Source: Bretschneidera sinensis (lineage: Eukaryota; Streptophyta; Magnoliopsida; Brassicales; Akaniaceae). From it: a stretch of DNA of 64,000 nucleotides. The translations under genes were made by a program, and so were the position numbers. Position 1 is the first letter of the stretch; every line of letters starts with the position of its first letter. Under the pieces are notes generated by a model. That model made no database searches. It was not told the origin of the DNA and was given only the letters and a program-made list of their open reading frames with translations. Below are positions 55,523 through 64,000 of this stretch, one piece after another. The DNA lies in the NCBI GenBank assembly GCA_023935145.1, contig CM043702.1, forward strand, positions 77,903,320-77,967,319, written 5' to 3'.

Positions 55523-55946
55523 TGTTGTAGTATATGGCTCATATTGAGTGGAACATATTTATAGAGAAATTAAGGCTGATGCCGGAGTGAAGTGGAGTAG
55601 AGCATAGCATACCAAGTGGAACGGAGCGGAATGACGGCATTAGCCCTTTTGGGCTTGGAATTTATTGTTTTATTGGCAGGGACGATTAATAGGTTGGCGG
55701 TGCAGGGGCAACGGCCCCGCAGTACGGTACAGGAGTATTTGAGGAATTTTCTAATACCTCTAAACGACTAGGGTTAGTATAAATACATATGATGTAACCC
55801 TACTTTGATATAGTGAAATTTAGCTGCTGCTCGCTCCCGTGGACGTAGGCATACTGCCGAACCACGTTAAATCTGTGTGTTAAATTGCTTTCTCTATCTC
55901 TTTGTTTTTCGTATTATTCATCATAATTATTGCACGTTTCACAACA
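55523..55946 (+). repeat. 3' LTR of Cop-A (424 bp)
   Basis: It runs from TGTTGTAGTATATGG to GTTTCACAACA. A TATA box (TATAAATA) is at 55778-55785. The R/U5 stretch CGTGGACGTAGGCATACTGC, then CCGAACCACG, is a form common in plant copia LTRs. No second LTR copy is in the window. Confidence 0.85.
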
Positions 55947-55951
55947 GATAG

Positions 55952-57254
55952 AGAGGTCTTAGAGGCCAATGAAGGAGGTTTCAGTCTTGGTTACTTAAGA
56001 CTATGTTCATTCTGTAGGCACTTAGCGGGGTGAAGTTCTCAAAGTTAAGGGTAGCTCTTGGCCTCCCTTCTGGGCATAATTTTTTTATGGAGCTTTCCTT
56101 AGGTTCATTAGGATCCATTTTTATCTTTTCCATTCCACCCTCTCTTTCTCTCATGAACACCTAGTCATCTTCGGTAATCAAGTGTTCCTCGGCTCGGGCG
56201 AGGATGTCATTCATATCCCTAAAAGGGTGCTTGGTCAACTTGAAACTAAAGGTTCCTGACTTGAGCCTATTCTGAAAGGCTTAGGTCTGGACAATAGTGT
56301 CAAGATAAGGAATTTCCCAGGCCGCTGCATTGAATCGGGAGATGTATTCCGGAGCTCTTCTCCTTTATGTTTGATGATGCTAAAGAGGTATTGTGAGGTG
56401 TATCGAGGCCCCTTTGCTAGTTAGGAAATTAGATACGAAGGCACGGCTTAGTTCTTTGAAAGAATCGATACTATTGGGTTTAATGTGACTGTACTAGGTA
56501 TTAGCAGCCTTTACTAAGGTCAGAGGAAAAGCTCTAGACATAACGATATCAAGATAACGGTGCAGCATCATGGTGGTCTTGTAGTGTTGGAGATGATATA
56601 CAAGATCTGTGGTTCCATTGTATACCTTGATAACCGGCTTCAAGAATTTCCTGAGTAAAAAGTGAATCTTTTGATCTAAGGTCATCCAAGACGTTAGTGT
56701 TTCTTGCCTTAAAACCTTCGTTTATCCTTTGGTCCATGTCTTCCAATCTCTTGTCCAAGTTTGTGTGATTTTCGAAAATTGTAAAACCTCGGTATCTGAT
56801 TCTAGAAGAAAACCTAAAGATGGTAGTTCCAAGACCTTACTTTGGCACGTGAGGATAATCTTGTTGAGGAATGGCCTCCAACATATTTATTTTGCTCGGG
56901 CAGTGTCTTCTGCCAGGAGCTCCATTGTGAGAGAGGTGGAAGCAAGGGGTGAAAGGCTCTTCCCTTACCTCGATGGCGAGATCAGTGAAAAATCGGGTGA
57001 GCTCTTGGACTTGCTCATGGATCTGAAGGGTAGTGGGATGCAGGCAGGATAGGCAAGGCCCCTCGATTCTCTTGGGACCTAGATTTTATCGGATCTGACT
57101 GAGGATCATGCCCAGTTCACCCATCGGATGACTCATTCTCATGCTCAGAGCTAGTATATTCTGAGATGGCAAGGAGGTGTGGATTGGCTGATTGTTTTCG
57201 GATAGACGCTCGTGTGGCAACCGAACTGGTTTCGGTAGTGCTTTTAGGTGGTAT
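55952..57254 (-). pseudogene. Tat-B gag, N-terminal and capsid part
   Basis: Read leftward from 57254, where the family start ATG has become ATA before PPKSTTETSSVATRAS. The capsid-type block lies at about 56690-56490 (VIKVYNGTTDLVYHLQHYKT then AFPLTLVKAA). Downstream come ILARAEEHLITEDD (about 56215) and NFTPLSAYRMNIVLSN (about 56035), just before Cop-A. Many stops break it. Confidence 0.8.
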
Positions 57255-57293
57255 GATAACGGGTAAGTCCTTGATCCTTCAAAAAAAGGAAAG

Positions 57294-57311
57294 CCCTCCT
57301 TCTAGCACCAA
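57294..57311 (-). other. primer binding site of Tat-B
   Basis: The minus strand reads TTGGTGCTAGAAGGAGGG five bases inside the 5' LTR. It has the position and TGG start of a primer site. It resembles the TTGGCGCTAGAAGGAGGG seen in some Tat-type elements; the tRNA is not clear. Confidence 0.55.
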
Positions 57312-57316
57312 TCTAT

Positions 57317-57441
57317 TGATGTCAAAAATCTTTCGAAATCTAGAAGGTCGAGTAGTGGGACCTGCACACACGAAACGAGATTAAAAACCATAAAGTCATG
57401 GAGGGCTAGATGGGAGTTGTGCCTTCGAAGGACTCTCCGAA
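57317..57441 (-). repeat. 5' LTR of Tat-B, truncated
   Basis: It matches 37295-37440 (TGATGTCAAAAATCTTTCGA to GACTCTCCGA). It is cut at 57441, where the inverted Tat-C sequence begins. The TATA box and U3 are lost. Confidence 0.8.
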
Positions 57442-57790
57442 GGACCAAAGTCTCCAAGGCTGAGCATATTGACTACTGCTCATATGCTCAGACCAAAGTC
57501 TTCAAGACTGAGCATATTGACTGTTGCTCATATGCTCGGACCAACGTCTCTGAGGCCGACCATATTGACTAAAGACTCCAAGATCGGGCATATTGATTGA
57601 TGCTCATATTCTCGGACCAAAGTCTCCAAGACCAAGCATATTGACTGCTACTCATATGCTCAGACCAACGTCTCAAAGGCTGAGCATATTGATTACTGCT
57701 CATATACTCAGACCAAAGTCTCCAAGGCCAAGCTTATTGACTGCTGCTCAAAAGCTCGACCAACGTTCCAAAGGTCGAAGTCCTATCATA
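57442..57790. repeat. 48-bp tandem array of Tat-C, inverted relative to Tat-A
   Basis: About seven units of ACCAAAGTCTCCAAGGCTGA plus GCATATTGACTACTGCTCAT. They are the complement of the array at 1960-2910, more uniform in some units and with one unit shortened near 57572. Confidence 0.85.
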
Positions 57791-57814
57791 CTTCCTTGAA
57801 GCACATAAATGTAC

Positions 57815-57834
57815 TTAAGGAAGTGAGAGGCCTT
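57815..57834 (+). other. polypurine tract of Tat-C
   Basis: AAGGAAGTGAGAGGCCTT directly precedes the LTR start TGATGTAGCC. It is close to the Tat-A tract. Confidence 0.7.
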
Positions 57835-58379
57835 TGATGTAGCCAATAAAGTCACCCTCTAGTAATCCGACGACACGTGGAATGATACTCCCCTTATGAC
57901 CAAATGACACGTGGCCACATCCATAAGTTAACCCTAATAGCTTATACTACACGCGAGACAATTCTTCTCTAGTGATTGGATGACACATGGCCGAGCAATT
58001 GACTTAACCATCATCACTCGCGAACTCCCCATGAAAAAGTGTAAACCTGATTATAGGGATTAAGCCATCTCTGAAAATAGGATAAAGGCCTCTCACTAGA
58101 GAAGCGAGATATTAGGGATCACACCATTCCAGGCACGTGATCGGCTTGCCTCAAGAACAATATAAAAAGCCCAAGGTATGTGAAATCAATTTCATCTCTA
58201 ATCTCGAACTCATTACTAAAACACCTATATTCCCACTCCATTTTCTCAGTATCTTGTTCTAACAAAGGCATCCGAGGGTCTTCGAAAGCACCACCCCCTT
58301 TTTCTTCGGTGACTCTTTAGTTCATCTCTCGTCATTCGTGTAGGACTTCTAACTCAGCAACAGGTTTTTGGCATCAATA
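57835..58379 (+). repeat. 3' LTR of Tat-C (545 bp)
   Basis: It runs from TGATGTAGCC to GGCATCAATA. Ends and ACGTG-type motifs (GACACGTGG at about 57874 and 57906) match Tat-A, while the middle is diverged. A TATA box (ATATAAAAAG) is at about 58161-58170. Confidence 0.8.
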
Positions 58380-58626
58380 GTAACACTTATGCTTTCCAAT
58401 CCTTTCAATATGCTAGGGAGTGGAACCAAAAAATAAAATCTTTAACTTAGCCTATTTCAAAATGTTCAAATTTTTTTTTTTAATTTGACCTGAATTCTTT
58501 GAGTTAAAATTGAATGTAAACAAGTTCTCTCTCTAAGGTCAGAGAAAAAATGGAATAGGATTGCACAAATAACATTAGAGTTTTTATAGAAAGAGAGAAT
58601 CAAACAAAAGGTTTTAGTTATGAATA
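58380..58626. other. AT-rich stretch, nothing recognised
   Basis: No coding region or repeat terminus that I can support lies between Tat-C and Cop-B. Confidence 0.4.
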
Positions 58627-59384
58627 TTTTAGGCTTGTAGTCCAACCCATAGAACTTGAAAGGAAAAAATAAAAAGGGTTTAGGTAATTATGGAGTTTGG
58701 TGGTAACGTCCGTTATCATTCGACCAAATAATGTTTTGTTTCCAAAGCTAAAAAGACTAGTGGGCAATTGTTACAATTTAATAAGACAAGAGAAACTCAT
58801 TGGAAACTAAGAAAATTGGTGCAAGTAGGACACAAAAACTTAGAAAATAAGGAGTTAGTGGTGTGGCTATAAAAGATACATTATTCCTTTACTGAGTACA
58901 CAGTTTTTCCTACAGTGTTATAGCAAAACAAAAAGAAAAGTTTTTCTTCTTGTAAGCCGAGTGCCATAGTGAAGAGAATAGTTTTTCTTATACCGAGAAA
59001 GTGAAAGAGAAAATAAAGTTATAACAATTTGGGATTTTCCTAGAGTATTATTTTGAGCGTTTGGTTGCAAAAAATCAAACTACTCGTAGTTTGCAGTTTT
59101 TGCTACGGTGACTTATTTTGGTAAAGGACAAAAACTTTTAGATTTTCACGGCTAGTAGTACAACAAATGTTTTTTTCCTAAAGGGGTAATTTTGTAATGT
59201 TACCAAATTGTTGTAGGACTTTAGTTTGGGCATAAACTTTATAATCGTTATTTATACAGTGGAGTTGATGTTTTGTTAAGTGATTTTTTTTCCTCTACAT
59301 TGGAGGGTTGCATTATTTGGTACTTGTCCTTTTATTTTCACATGTAGATTGGTTAATTATTGACAGTGGGTATTTTTCCCAACA
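58627..59384 (+). repeat. 5' LTR of Cop-B (about 758 bp)
   Basis: It is colinear with the 3' LTR from 63681 (GGCTTGTAGTCCA against GGTTTGTAGTCCA). A TATA box (TATAAAAG) is at 58868-58875. The end is TTTTTCCCAACA. The first bases of the LTR have mutated, so the start is approximate. Confidence 0.75.
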
Positions 59385-59386
59385 AA

Positions 59387-59398
59387 TGGTATCAAAGC
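59387..59398 (+). other. primer binding site of Cop-B (tRNA-Met)
   Basis: TGGTATCAAAGC lies two bases after the LTR end. This is the usual copia primer site with one change. Confidence 0.8.
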
Positions 59399-59459
59399 AT
59401 AGTTATTGGTGTTGGTCAACTTGAATGAAAAATCTAGTACTATGATTTTATTGACAACT

Positions 59460-60200
59460 TATAATTATTCAGTATGAAAACCAAAGAAGGAAGATTATCT
59501 CTATTTCAGAGAACTATATGATCCCGTTGAGGGTGATGAAGCCAAGACGGAGGGCAAAACCGATAAAGAATGGGAAAGAATGAATAGGAAGACAATTGGT
59601 GTCATCAGGTAGTGGGTGGATCTCAGTGTGTTCCATCATATAGCTAAAGAGAGAAATGTCAAATCTCTTTAGGATAAATTAGAGACGTTTTATAAAAGAA
59701 AGATGGCTTATAACAAAGCTTTTGTAATGAGAAAGCTTGTGAATTTGAAGTACAAAGATAAATGCTCCAATGCTGAACACTTGAATCATTTTTCCGATCT
59801 TGTGAACCAATTGTCTATAAGGAAAATAGTGCTAGATGATGAGTTATAAGCACTGTTTCTTTTGAGTATTTTGCCTGATAGCTGAGAGACTTTAGTAGTA
59901 CTTAGTAACTCTGCTTCGAATGGTGTGCTTAGTTTGTCTATGTTGGAAGAGAGTATGTTCAACGAGGAAACTCGCATAAAGGATTTGGAATAGATAATGG
60001 TCAAACTCTTGTCACAGAGAACAAAGGTAGAAGTAATAGTAGAGGTCTTAAAGGTTGTGTTAAATCCAAAGACAAAACAAAGTATAGAGATAAGTTGAAA
60101 TGTTATCACTATAATAAACTAGGTCATGTGAAGAGAAATTGTTGGGTTTGGAAATAAGAACAACAGGATAGGAGGAATTAGAAGAAGATAAATGACAAGA
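59460..60200 (+). pseudogene. Cop-B gag
   Basis: Blocks KKEDYLYFRELYDPVEGDEA, NLKYKDKCSNAEHLNHFSDL, then VNQLSIRKIVLDDEL lead to a zinc knuckle at about 60100 (CYHYNKLGHVKRNC), in which the second Cys is Tyr. Several stops break it. Confidence 0.8.
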
Positions 60201-60209
60201 ACACAACAA

Positions 60210-62500
60210 CAGTTGTTTCAGATGAAGAAAAAGTTATGTTACTTGCTTGTGAGTTTGAGGAGTGCAATTATGTTGCAGATTTTGGTATTGACTGGATAGT
60301 TGACTCAGTAACTTCTTACCATTGTATTCCATACCAGGATTTCTTCATAAAGTACAAAGCACGAGACTTTGGAACAGTGAAGTTACTAATGTTTTGCTTT
60401 GACTATGGGGACTAGTGATGTGCGTATACAGATAGATGCAAATGGTGCACTATGATTTTGAAGAATGTGCGATATGTTTTTAAATTGCGTCGCAATATGA
60501 TTTTTACTCATATCTTAGATGAAGAAGGGTATGAGCACTACTTCGAGAATGGAAAGTTGAAACTAACCAAAGGATTATTGTGGTTGCAAGATGTAAGATG
60601 TGTTGCACTTTGTACAAGAAACATGTGAAAGTGTGTGGTAATTAGATGAATGCAATTGAAGATGATGCTTCTCCAAACTTATGGCACAAAAGACTGGCAT
60701 ATATGAGTGAGAAAGGGTTATAGATTTGGCTAGGAAGTCACTTATTCCTTCCTCCAAAGTTATATTTATGAACTTATGTGATTATTATTTATTTGGTAAG
60801 AATCATAGAGTTTTTTATAAGTCATCTAAAAGAAAACAAAAAAATTAGAATCGGTATATTATGATGTATGTGGTCCTTTTGAAGTAGACACTTTAGGTAA
60901 TAATAGGTATTTTGCTACTTTTATTTATGATGCTTCACGAAAAGTTTGAATTTCAGTATTTTTCGAAAATTCTATACTATAGTGGAGAGAGAGACAATGA
61001 CTCAGTTAAAGTGTCTTAGTACTAATAATAGTGGAGAGTATACCTCTAATAAGTTTGTGGATTGTTGTTCACAATTTGGCATAAAACATGAGATGGCAGT
61101 TCCTAGTTCCCAACACATAATGGTGTGACTGAGAGAATAAACCATACCATTATGGAAAAAGTTAGACACATGCTCAAAATGACTAAGTTGTCTAAGTCAT
61201 TTTGGAGTGAAGCAGTTAGTATAACTTACTACCTAATTAACAGATCTCCATCCATTTTTTTTTTTTTGCGTTTGACATTCCAAAGAGAGTTTAGATAAAA
61301 AAAAAAAGATGTTTCCTATTACCACTTGAAGGTGTTTGGTTGTAAAGCTTTTACACACATGCTCAAGGAGAAGAGGTCAAAACTTGATGATAAAGTCATT
61401 GCATGTGTATTTTTTGGTTATGGGGATGCTAAGTTTGGTTACAAGTTATGAGATATAGAAAAGAAGCAAATTATCATAAGCAAAGATATTGTTTTTAGTG
61501 AAAGTGAAACTTTGGCACACATTGAGAAGAGTGAGAAAATACAGCATGGTACAAGCAGAGTTAAAGACTTCATACTAGACTCTATTCCTTTAGAAAGTAT
61601 CTGAGATGGGGGAAAGATACATGAAGAAGAACATATGGGTAATGAAGATCCAACGATAGTTGACGATGATGTTATGTATGAAACATAGCATATTTAGCAA
61701 GGGGAGCAACCATTCCATTAGATATTTAAGAGCCTCAGTTCAGAAGGTCTACTAGAGAGCATAAATGGTCAACTAATTAATATCGTTTTGAGTATGTCTT
61801 GCTTACTAATGGGGGGAAGTTAGAGAGCTTCCAAGAAGTGCAATCACATCCAAAAAAGATTGTTGGATGAAAGCAATGAGGGAATAGATGAATTTCTTGG
61901 AAATTAACAACACTTATGAATTGGTTGATCTTCCCAAAGGCAAGAAAGCATTGAGGAACAAGTTGTAAAAGCTGAAAAAAGATGGTGAAAAACTAGTGAA
62001 GTACAAGGATCGACTAGTGGTGAAAGGTTTTAATCAAAAGAAAGGAACAAACTTCGATGAAATTTTTTCTCTAGTGGTAAAGAAAAGTTCCATATGAGTT
62101 GTACTTAGTTTGGCAGCTAAATTGAATCTTGAACTAGAGCAGTTGCATGTAAAGATGATGTTTCTTCATAGTGACTTGGATGAAGATATTTATATGGTTC
62201 AACTAGAAGATTTTGAAGTGAAAGGAAAAAAGAGCATAGGTTGCATGTTGAAGAAGAGTTTTTATAGATTAAAACTGGCTCCTAGGAAGTGGAACATGAA
62301 GTTTGATTCATTTATGGTGGATCACAATTACTAGAGGACAACTTCAGATCCTTACGTATATGTTAGTAAATTCTTTGATGGTAAATTCATTATACTTTTT
62401 CTCTATGTGGATAATAATTTTATTGTGGGACAAGATGCTAAGATGATTGACAAGTTGAAAGAGGATTTGTTCAAGTCCTTTGATATGAAGGACTTAATTC
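60210..62500 (+). pseudogene. Cop-B protease, integrase and RT, broken
   Basis: The protease block at about 60290 reads DWIVDSVTSYHC, with Val at the catalytic-loop Gly. Integrase is decayed: VYYDVCGPFEVDTLGNNRYF at about 60856, STNNSGEY at about 61018, and a shifted NGVTERI-type block at 61120. RT includes LEQLHVKMMFLHSDLDEDIY (62134) and a catalytic box FLYVDNNFIVGQD, where the second Asp is Asn. The frame stops matching after FDMKDL at about 62495. Confidence 0.75.
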
Positions 62501-62942
62501 AAGTACAAGCCTAAACTCCAAGAATGTAACCAAAGAGAAGAAGAAAAATTTCTCTATTTTGATTGAATAAATCAGTTTCCTTAACACAATTCCTATTTAT
62601 ATCACCTTATGACTACTTAGTTAGCTAAGTTGATAGTTACAAAGGTAGTTACAATTCTGTTTTGATATTAACAACCTAATAACTAACTACCTTGTCTTCT
62701 TCTTAACTCTTTCCTTTGTTATATCTGTATTGTTGTGGCTGTAATCTTTGGAGCTGTAGTGACCTTATTGGCTTTAGTACAGCTGCTTTAACATCCCTTT
62801 TCCCTCATTGCAGCTTTGGTAACCTAGCTTCCTTTTACTTTCATCTCCAAGTCTTATAGGTGTTGTCTTCTTTGTTTCTTTGCCACTGTATTAGTACTCC
62901 TCTTGCCAACTAATATAAATTGAGTAAGAAATTGTGTCCATC
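62497..62942 (-). repeat. LTR-like segment inside Cop-B
   Basis: Read on the minus strand it starts TGATGGACACAATTTC. It has GTTAGTTATTAGG-type and AACTAAGTAG tracts, then a TATA box (GATATAAATAGG) and a C/T-rich leader (TTTTTCTTCTTCTC). That architecture fits a copia LTR, possibly a solo LTR. No target duplication is visible. About 75 codons of Cop-B RT/connection are missing across it, so a simple insertion does not explain it fully. Confidence 0.5.
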
Positions 62943-62949
62943 AAAAAAA

Positions 62950-63640
62950 GAAAAAAAAATGAAAAGATGATAGCAATTCCTTACTCCTCTATAGTTGCTA
63001 GCTTAATGTATGTTATGGTTTGCACGCTACCAGACATTGCTCATATTGTTGGTGTGGTTAGCAAGTTTTTGTCTAATCCAGGTAAAAAGCACTACAAAGC
63101 AGTGAAGTGGATCTTGAGATATCTAAGGGGTATCTCCAAGTTATGTTTGAGTTTTGGGAGTTCAAAACCAGTTCTTGAGGGTTATACAGATTCATATATG
63201 GTAGGCGATCTTGATGCTAAAAAGTCTATATCGGGGTTCTTGTTCACTTTCACAAGGCGAGTTATTTCATGGAAATCAAAATTACGAAAGTGTGTTTCTT
63301 ATCGACTACTGAAGCTGAGTACATTGCAGCGAACGAAGAAGGGAAATATATGCTTTGGATTATGAGATTTCTTAAAGAATTGGGTTTGAAACAACAAGAG
63401 TATATGGTTTTTTGTAACAGTCAGAGTGCTATGGATCTGAGCAAAAATATCATGTATCATTCACGTGCGAAACATATTGAGGTGAGATAACATTGGACAC
63501 GTGAGGTGATTGAAAAACAGTTATTGAAGTTAAAAAAGATTCCCAAATATAAGAATGCTGAAAACATTTTGACAAAAGTAGTTCATAAAGAAAAGCTTGA
63601 GCTCTGTTCGACGATGGTCGGGATAGACTCTAAGTGAGTC
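62950..63640 (+). pseudogene. Cop-B RNase H and C-terminus of pol
   Basis: ASLMYVMVCTLPDIAHIVGV, then KWILRYLRGISKLCLSFGSS and GYTDSYMVGDLDAKKSISGF, then (in a +1 frame) LSTTEAEYIAANEEGKYMLW and FCNSQSAMDLSKN, are the copia RNase H blocks. A frameshift near 63290 separates them. The tail TKVVHKEKLELC ends near 63640. Confidence 0.85.
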
Positions 63641-63668
63641 GCATGATGAATCTCTCCCTTTATGAGAT

Positions 63669-63680
63669 AGAGGGGGAGAT
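63669..63680 (+). other. polypurine tract of Cop-B
   Basis: AGAGGGGGAGAT directly precedes the LTR start TGTTGGGT. Confidence 0.85.
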
Positions 63681-64000
63681 TGTTGGGTTTGTAGTCCAGT
63701 CAATAAAACTTTAAAAAAAAAAGTGAAAAAAAAAGTTTAGGCAATTATGGAGTTTGGTGTCGTCATCGTTACATGTCCATTATCATTGGACCAAATAATG
63801 TTTTGTTTTCAAACCCAAAAAAGCTATTGGACACGTGTTACAATTAATAAAGAGTAGTTCTCCTAATAGGAGAAACTCATTGGCAGCTAAGAAAATTAAT
63901 ACTAGTAGGACATTGAAACCTAGGAAATAAGAGTCATTGATGCGATTATAAAAGGGACGTTATTCCTTTTACTAAGTACATAGTTTTTGCTATGTACAGT
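63681..64000 (+). repeat. 3' LTR of Cop-B, start only
   Basis: It starts TGTTGGGTTTGTAG, matches the 5' LTR, and is cut off by the end of the window. A TATA-like ATTATAAAAG is near 63945. Confidence 0.85.

Larger units (their letters stand above)
51528..55946 (+). mobile_element. Cop-A: Ty1/copia element (Tork-like) without a 5' LTR, inside Tat-B gag
   Basis: The sequence begins abruptly at the gag start (ATGGTCAAGTTC) with no 5' LTR or leader. It runs through gag, protease, integrase, RT and RNase H to a polypurine tract and 3' LTR ending at 55946. gata (51524-51527) and gatag (55947-55951) are probably remnants of the target duplication. The loss of the 5' LTR fits a deletion at the short repeat AAGTTCGAT, which occurs on both sides of the junction. 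Domain order (integrase before RT) proves copia; the Tork assignment is tentative. Confidence 0.85.
37295..57441 (-). mobile_element. Tat-B: Ty3/gypsy Tat-lineage LTR retrotransposon with nested insertions
   Basis: It has the same plan as Tat-A but belongs to a different family. Minus strand: 5' LTR (57317-57441, truncated), primer site, gag, protease, RT, RNase H, second RNase H and integrase ending at 47351. Then come the plus-strand antisense gene (39459-47126), a 49-bp tandem array and the 3' LTR (37295-37783). Ath-C (40073-46361) lies in the antisense gene and Cop-A (51528-55946) in gag. The right end is lost where Tat-C begins, so no target duplication can be confirmed. Confidence 0.85.
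57442..58379 (+). mobile_element. Tat-C: 3' end of a Tat-A-related element, plus strand
   Basis: It consists of a 48-bp tandem array, a polypurine tract and an LTR, in the orientation opposite to Tat-A and Tat-B. It is truncated on the left exactly at the break in the Tat-B LTR. No coding sequence remains. Confidence 0.8.
58627..64000 (+). mobile_element. Cop-B: Ty1/copia element, runs off the window
   Basis: 5' LTR, tRNA-Met-type primer site, gag, protease, integrase, RT, an interrupting LTR-like segment, RNase H, polypurine tract and the start of the 3' LTR, all on the plus strand. Order and motifs are copia; the gag (VNQLSIRKIVLDDEL) resembles Tork-type elements. Many stops and roughly 20% LTR difference by eye indicate an old copy. 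Confidence 0.85.

Noticed and set aside
60575..60757. 60-codon minus-strand frame in Cop-B
   Set aside because: It is a shadow of decayed plus-strand pre-integrase sequence.

Overview
This window looks like repeat-rich, intergenic angiosperm nuclear DNA. Almost all of it is layered LTR retrotransposons of plant lineages: Ty3/gypsy Tat, Athila and Tekay-like chromoviruses, and Ty1/copia. I see no intact host gene, no tRNA or rRNA gene, and nothing bacterial or organellar. The species cannot be named from the sequence. Element names used here (Tat-A, Ath-B and so on) are local labels. Lineage calls rest on protein motifs read by eye.

Layout, left half. 1-1249 is AT-rich DNA without a recognisable gene. 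Tat-A (1255-28861, minus strand) carries a catgg target duplication at both ends. It was split by Ath-A (5645-9289, duplication tgagc) and by Tek-A (15262-28752, duplication tgtcg), which landed in the Tat-A 5' LTR. Tek-A in turn carries Ath-B (about 16885-21356) in its own 5' LTR. 28867-32306 holds a decayed plant-mobile-domain-like pseudogene, AT-rich DNA and a scrap of Tat gag. 32307-36960 is a mosaic of a minus-strand Tekay copy (Tek-B) and Athila pieces.

Right half. Tat-B (37295-57441, minus strand) is split by Ath-C (40073-46361) and by a copia copy, Cop-A (51528-55946). Its 5' LTR is cut by an inverted Tat-like 3' end, Tat-C (57442-58379). Cop-B (58627 to beyond 64000) fills the end and is itself interrupted by an LTR-like segment.

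How the parts work together. Both Tat elements have gag-protease-RT-RNase H-second RNase H-integrase on the minus strand. Convergent to that, on the plus strand between pol and the 3' LTR, each carries an antisense gene with its own TATA box. The protein resembles the 'putative gypsy type transposon' family (Pfam Transposase_28). In Tat-B it has a canonical 77-bp intron and an AATAAA signal. Both Tat elements also have large 48-49 bp tandem arrays between that gene and the 3' LTR. The Athila-like elements Ath-B and Ath-C keep gag, with or without protease, but share a deletion of RT, RNase H and integrase, so they look non-autonomous.

The most interesting signal is in their LTR promoters. Three LTRs from two diverged families carry RTCCCACATCG exactly 33 bp upstream of a TATA box. 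That is the element and spacing known from plant Pol II snRNA genes. All coding regions except the Ath-C gag core and much of Cop-A are broken by stops or frameshifts.
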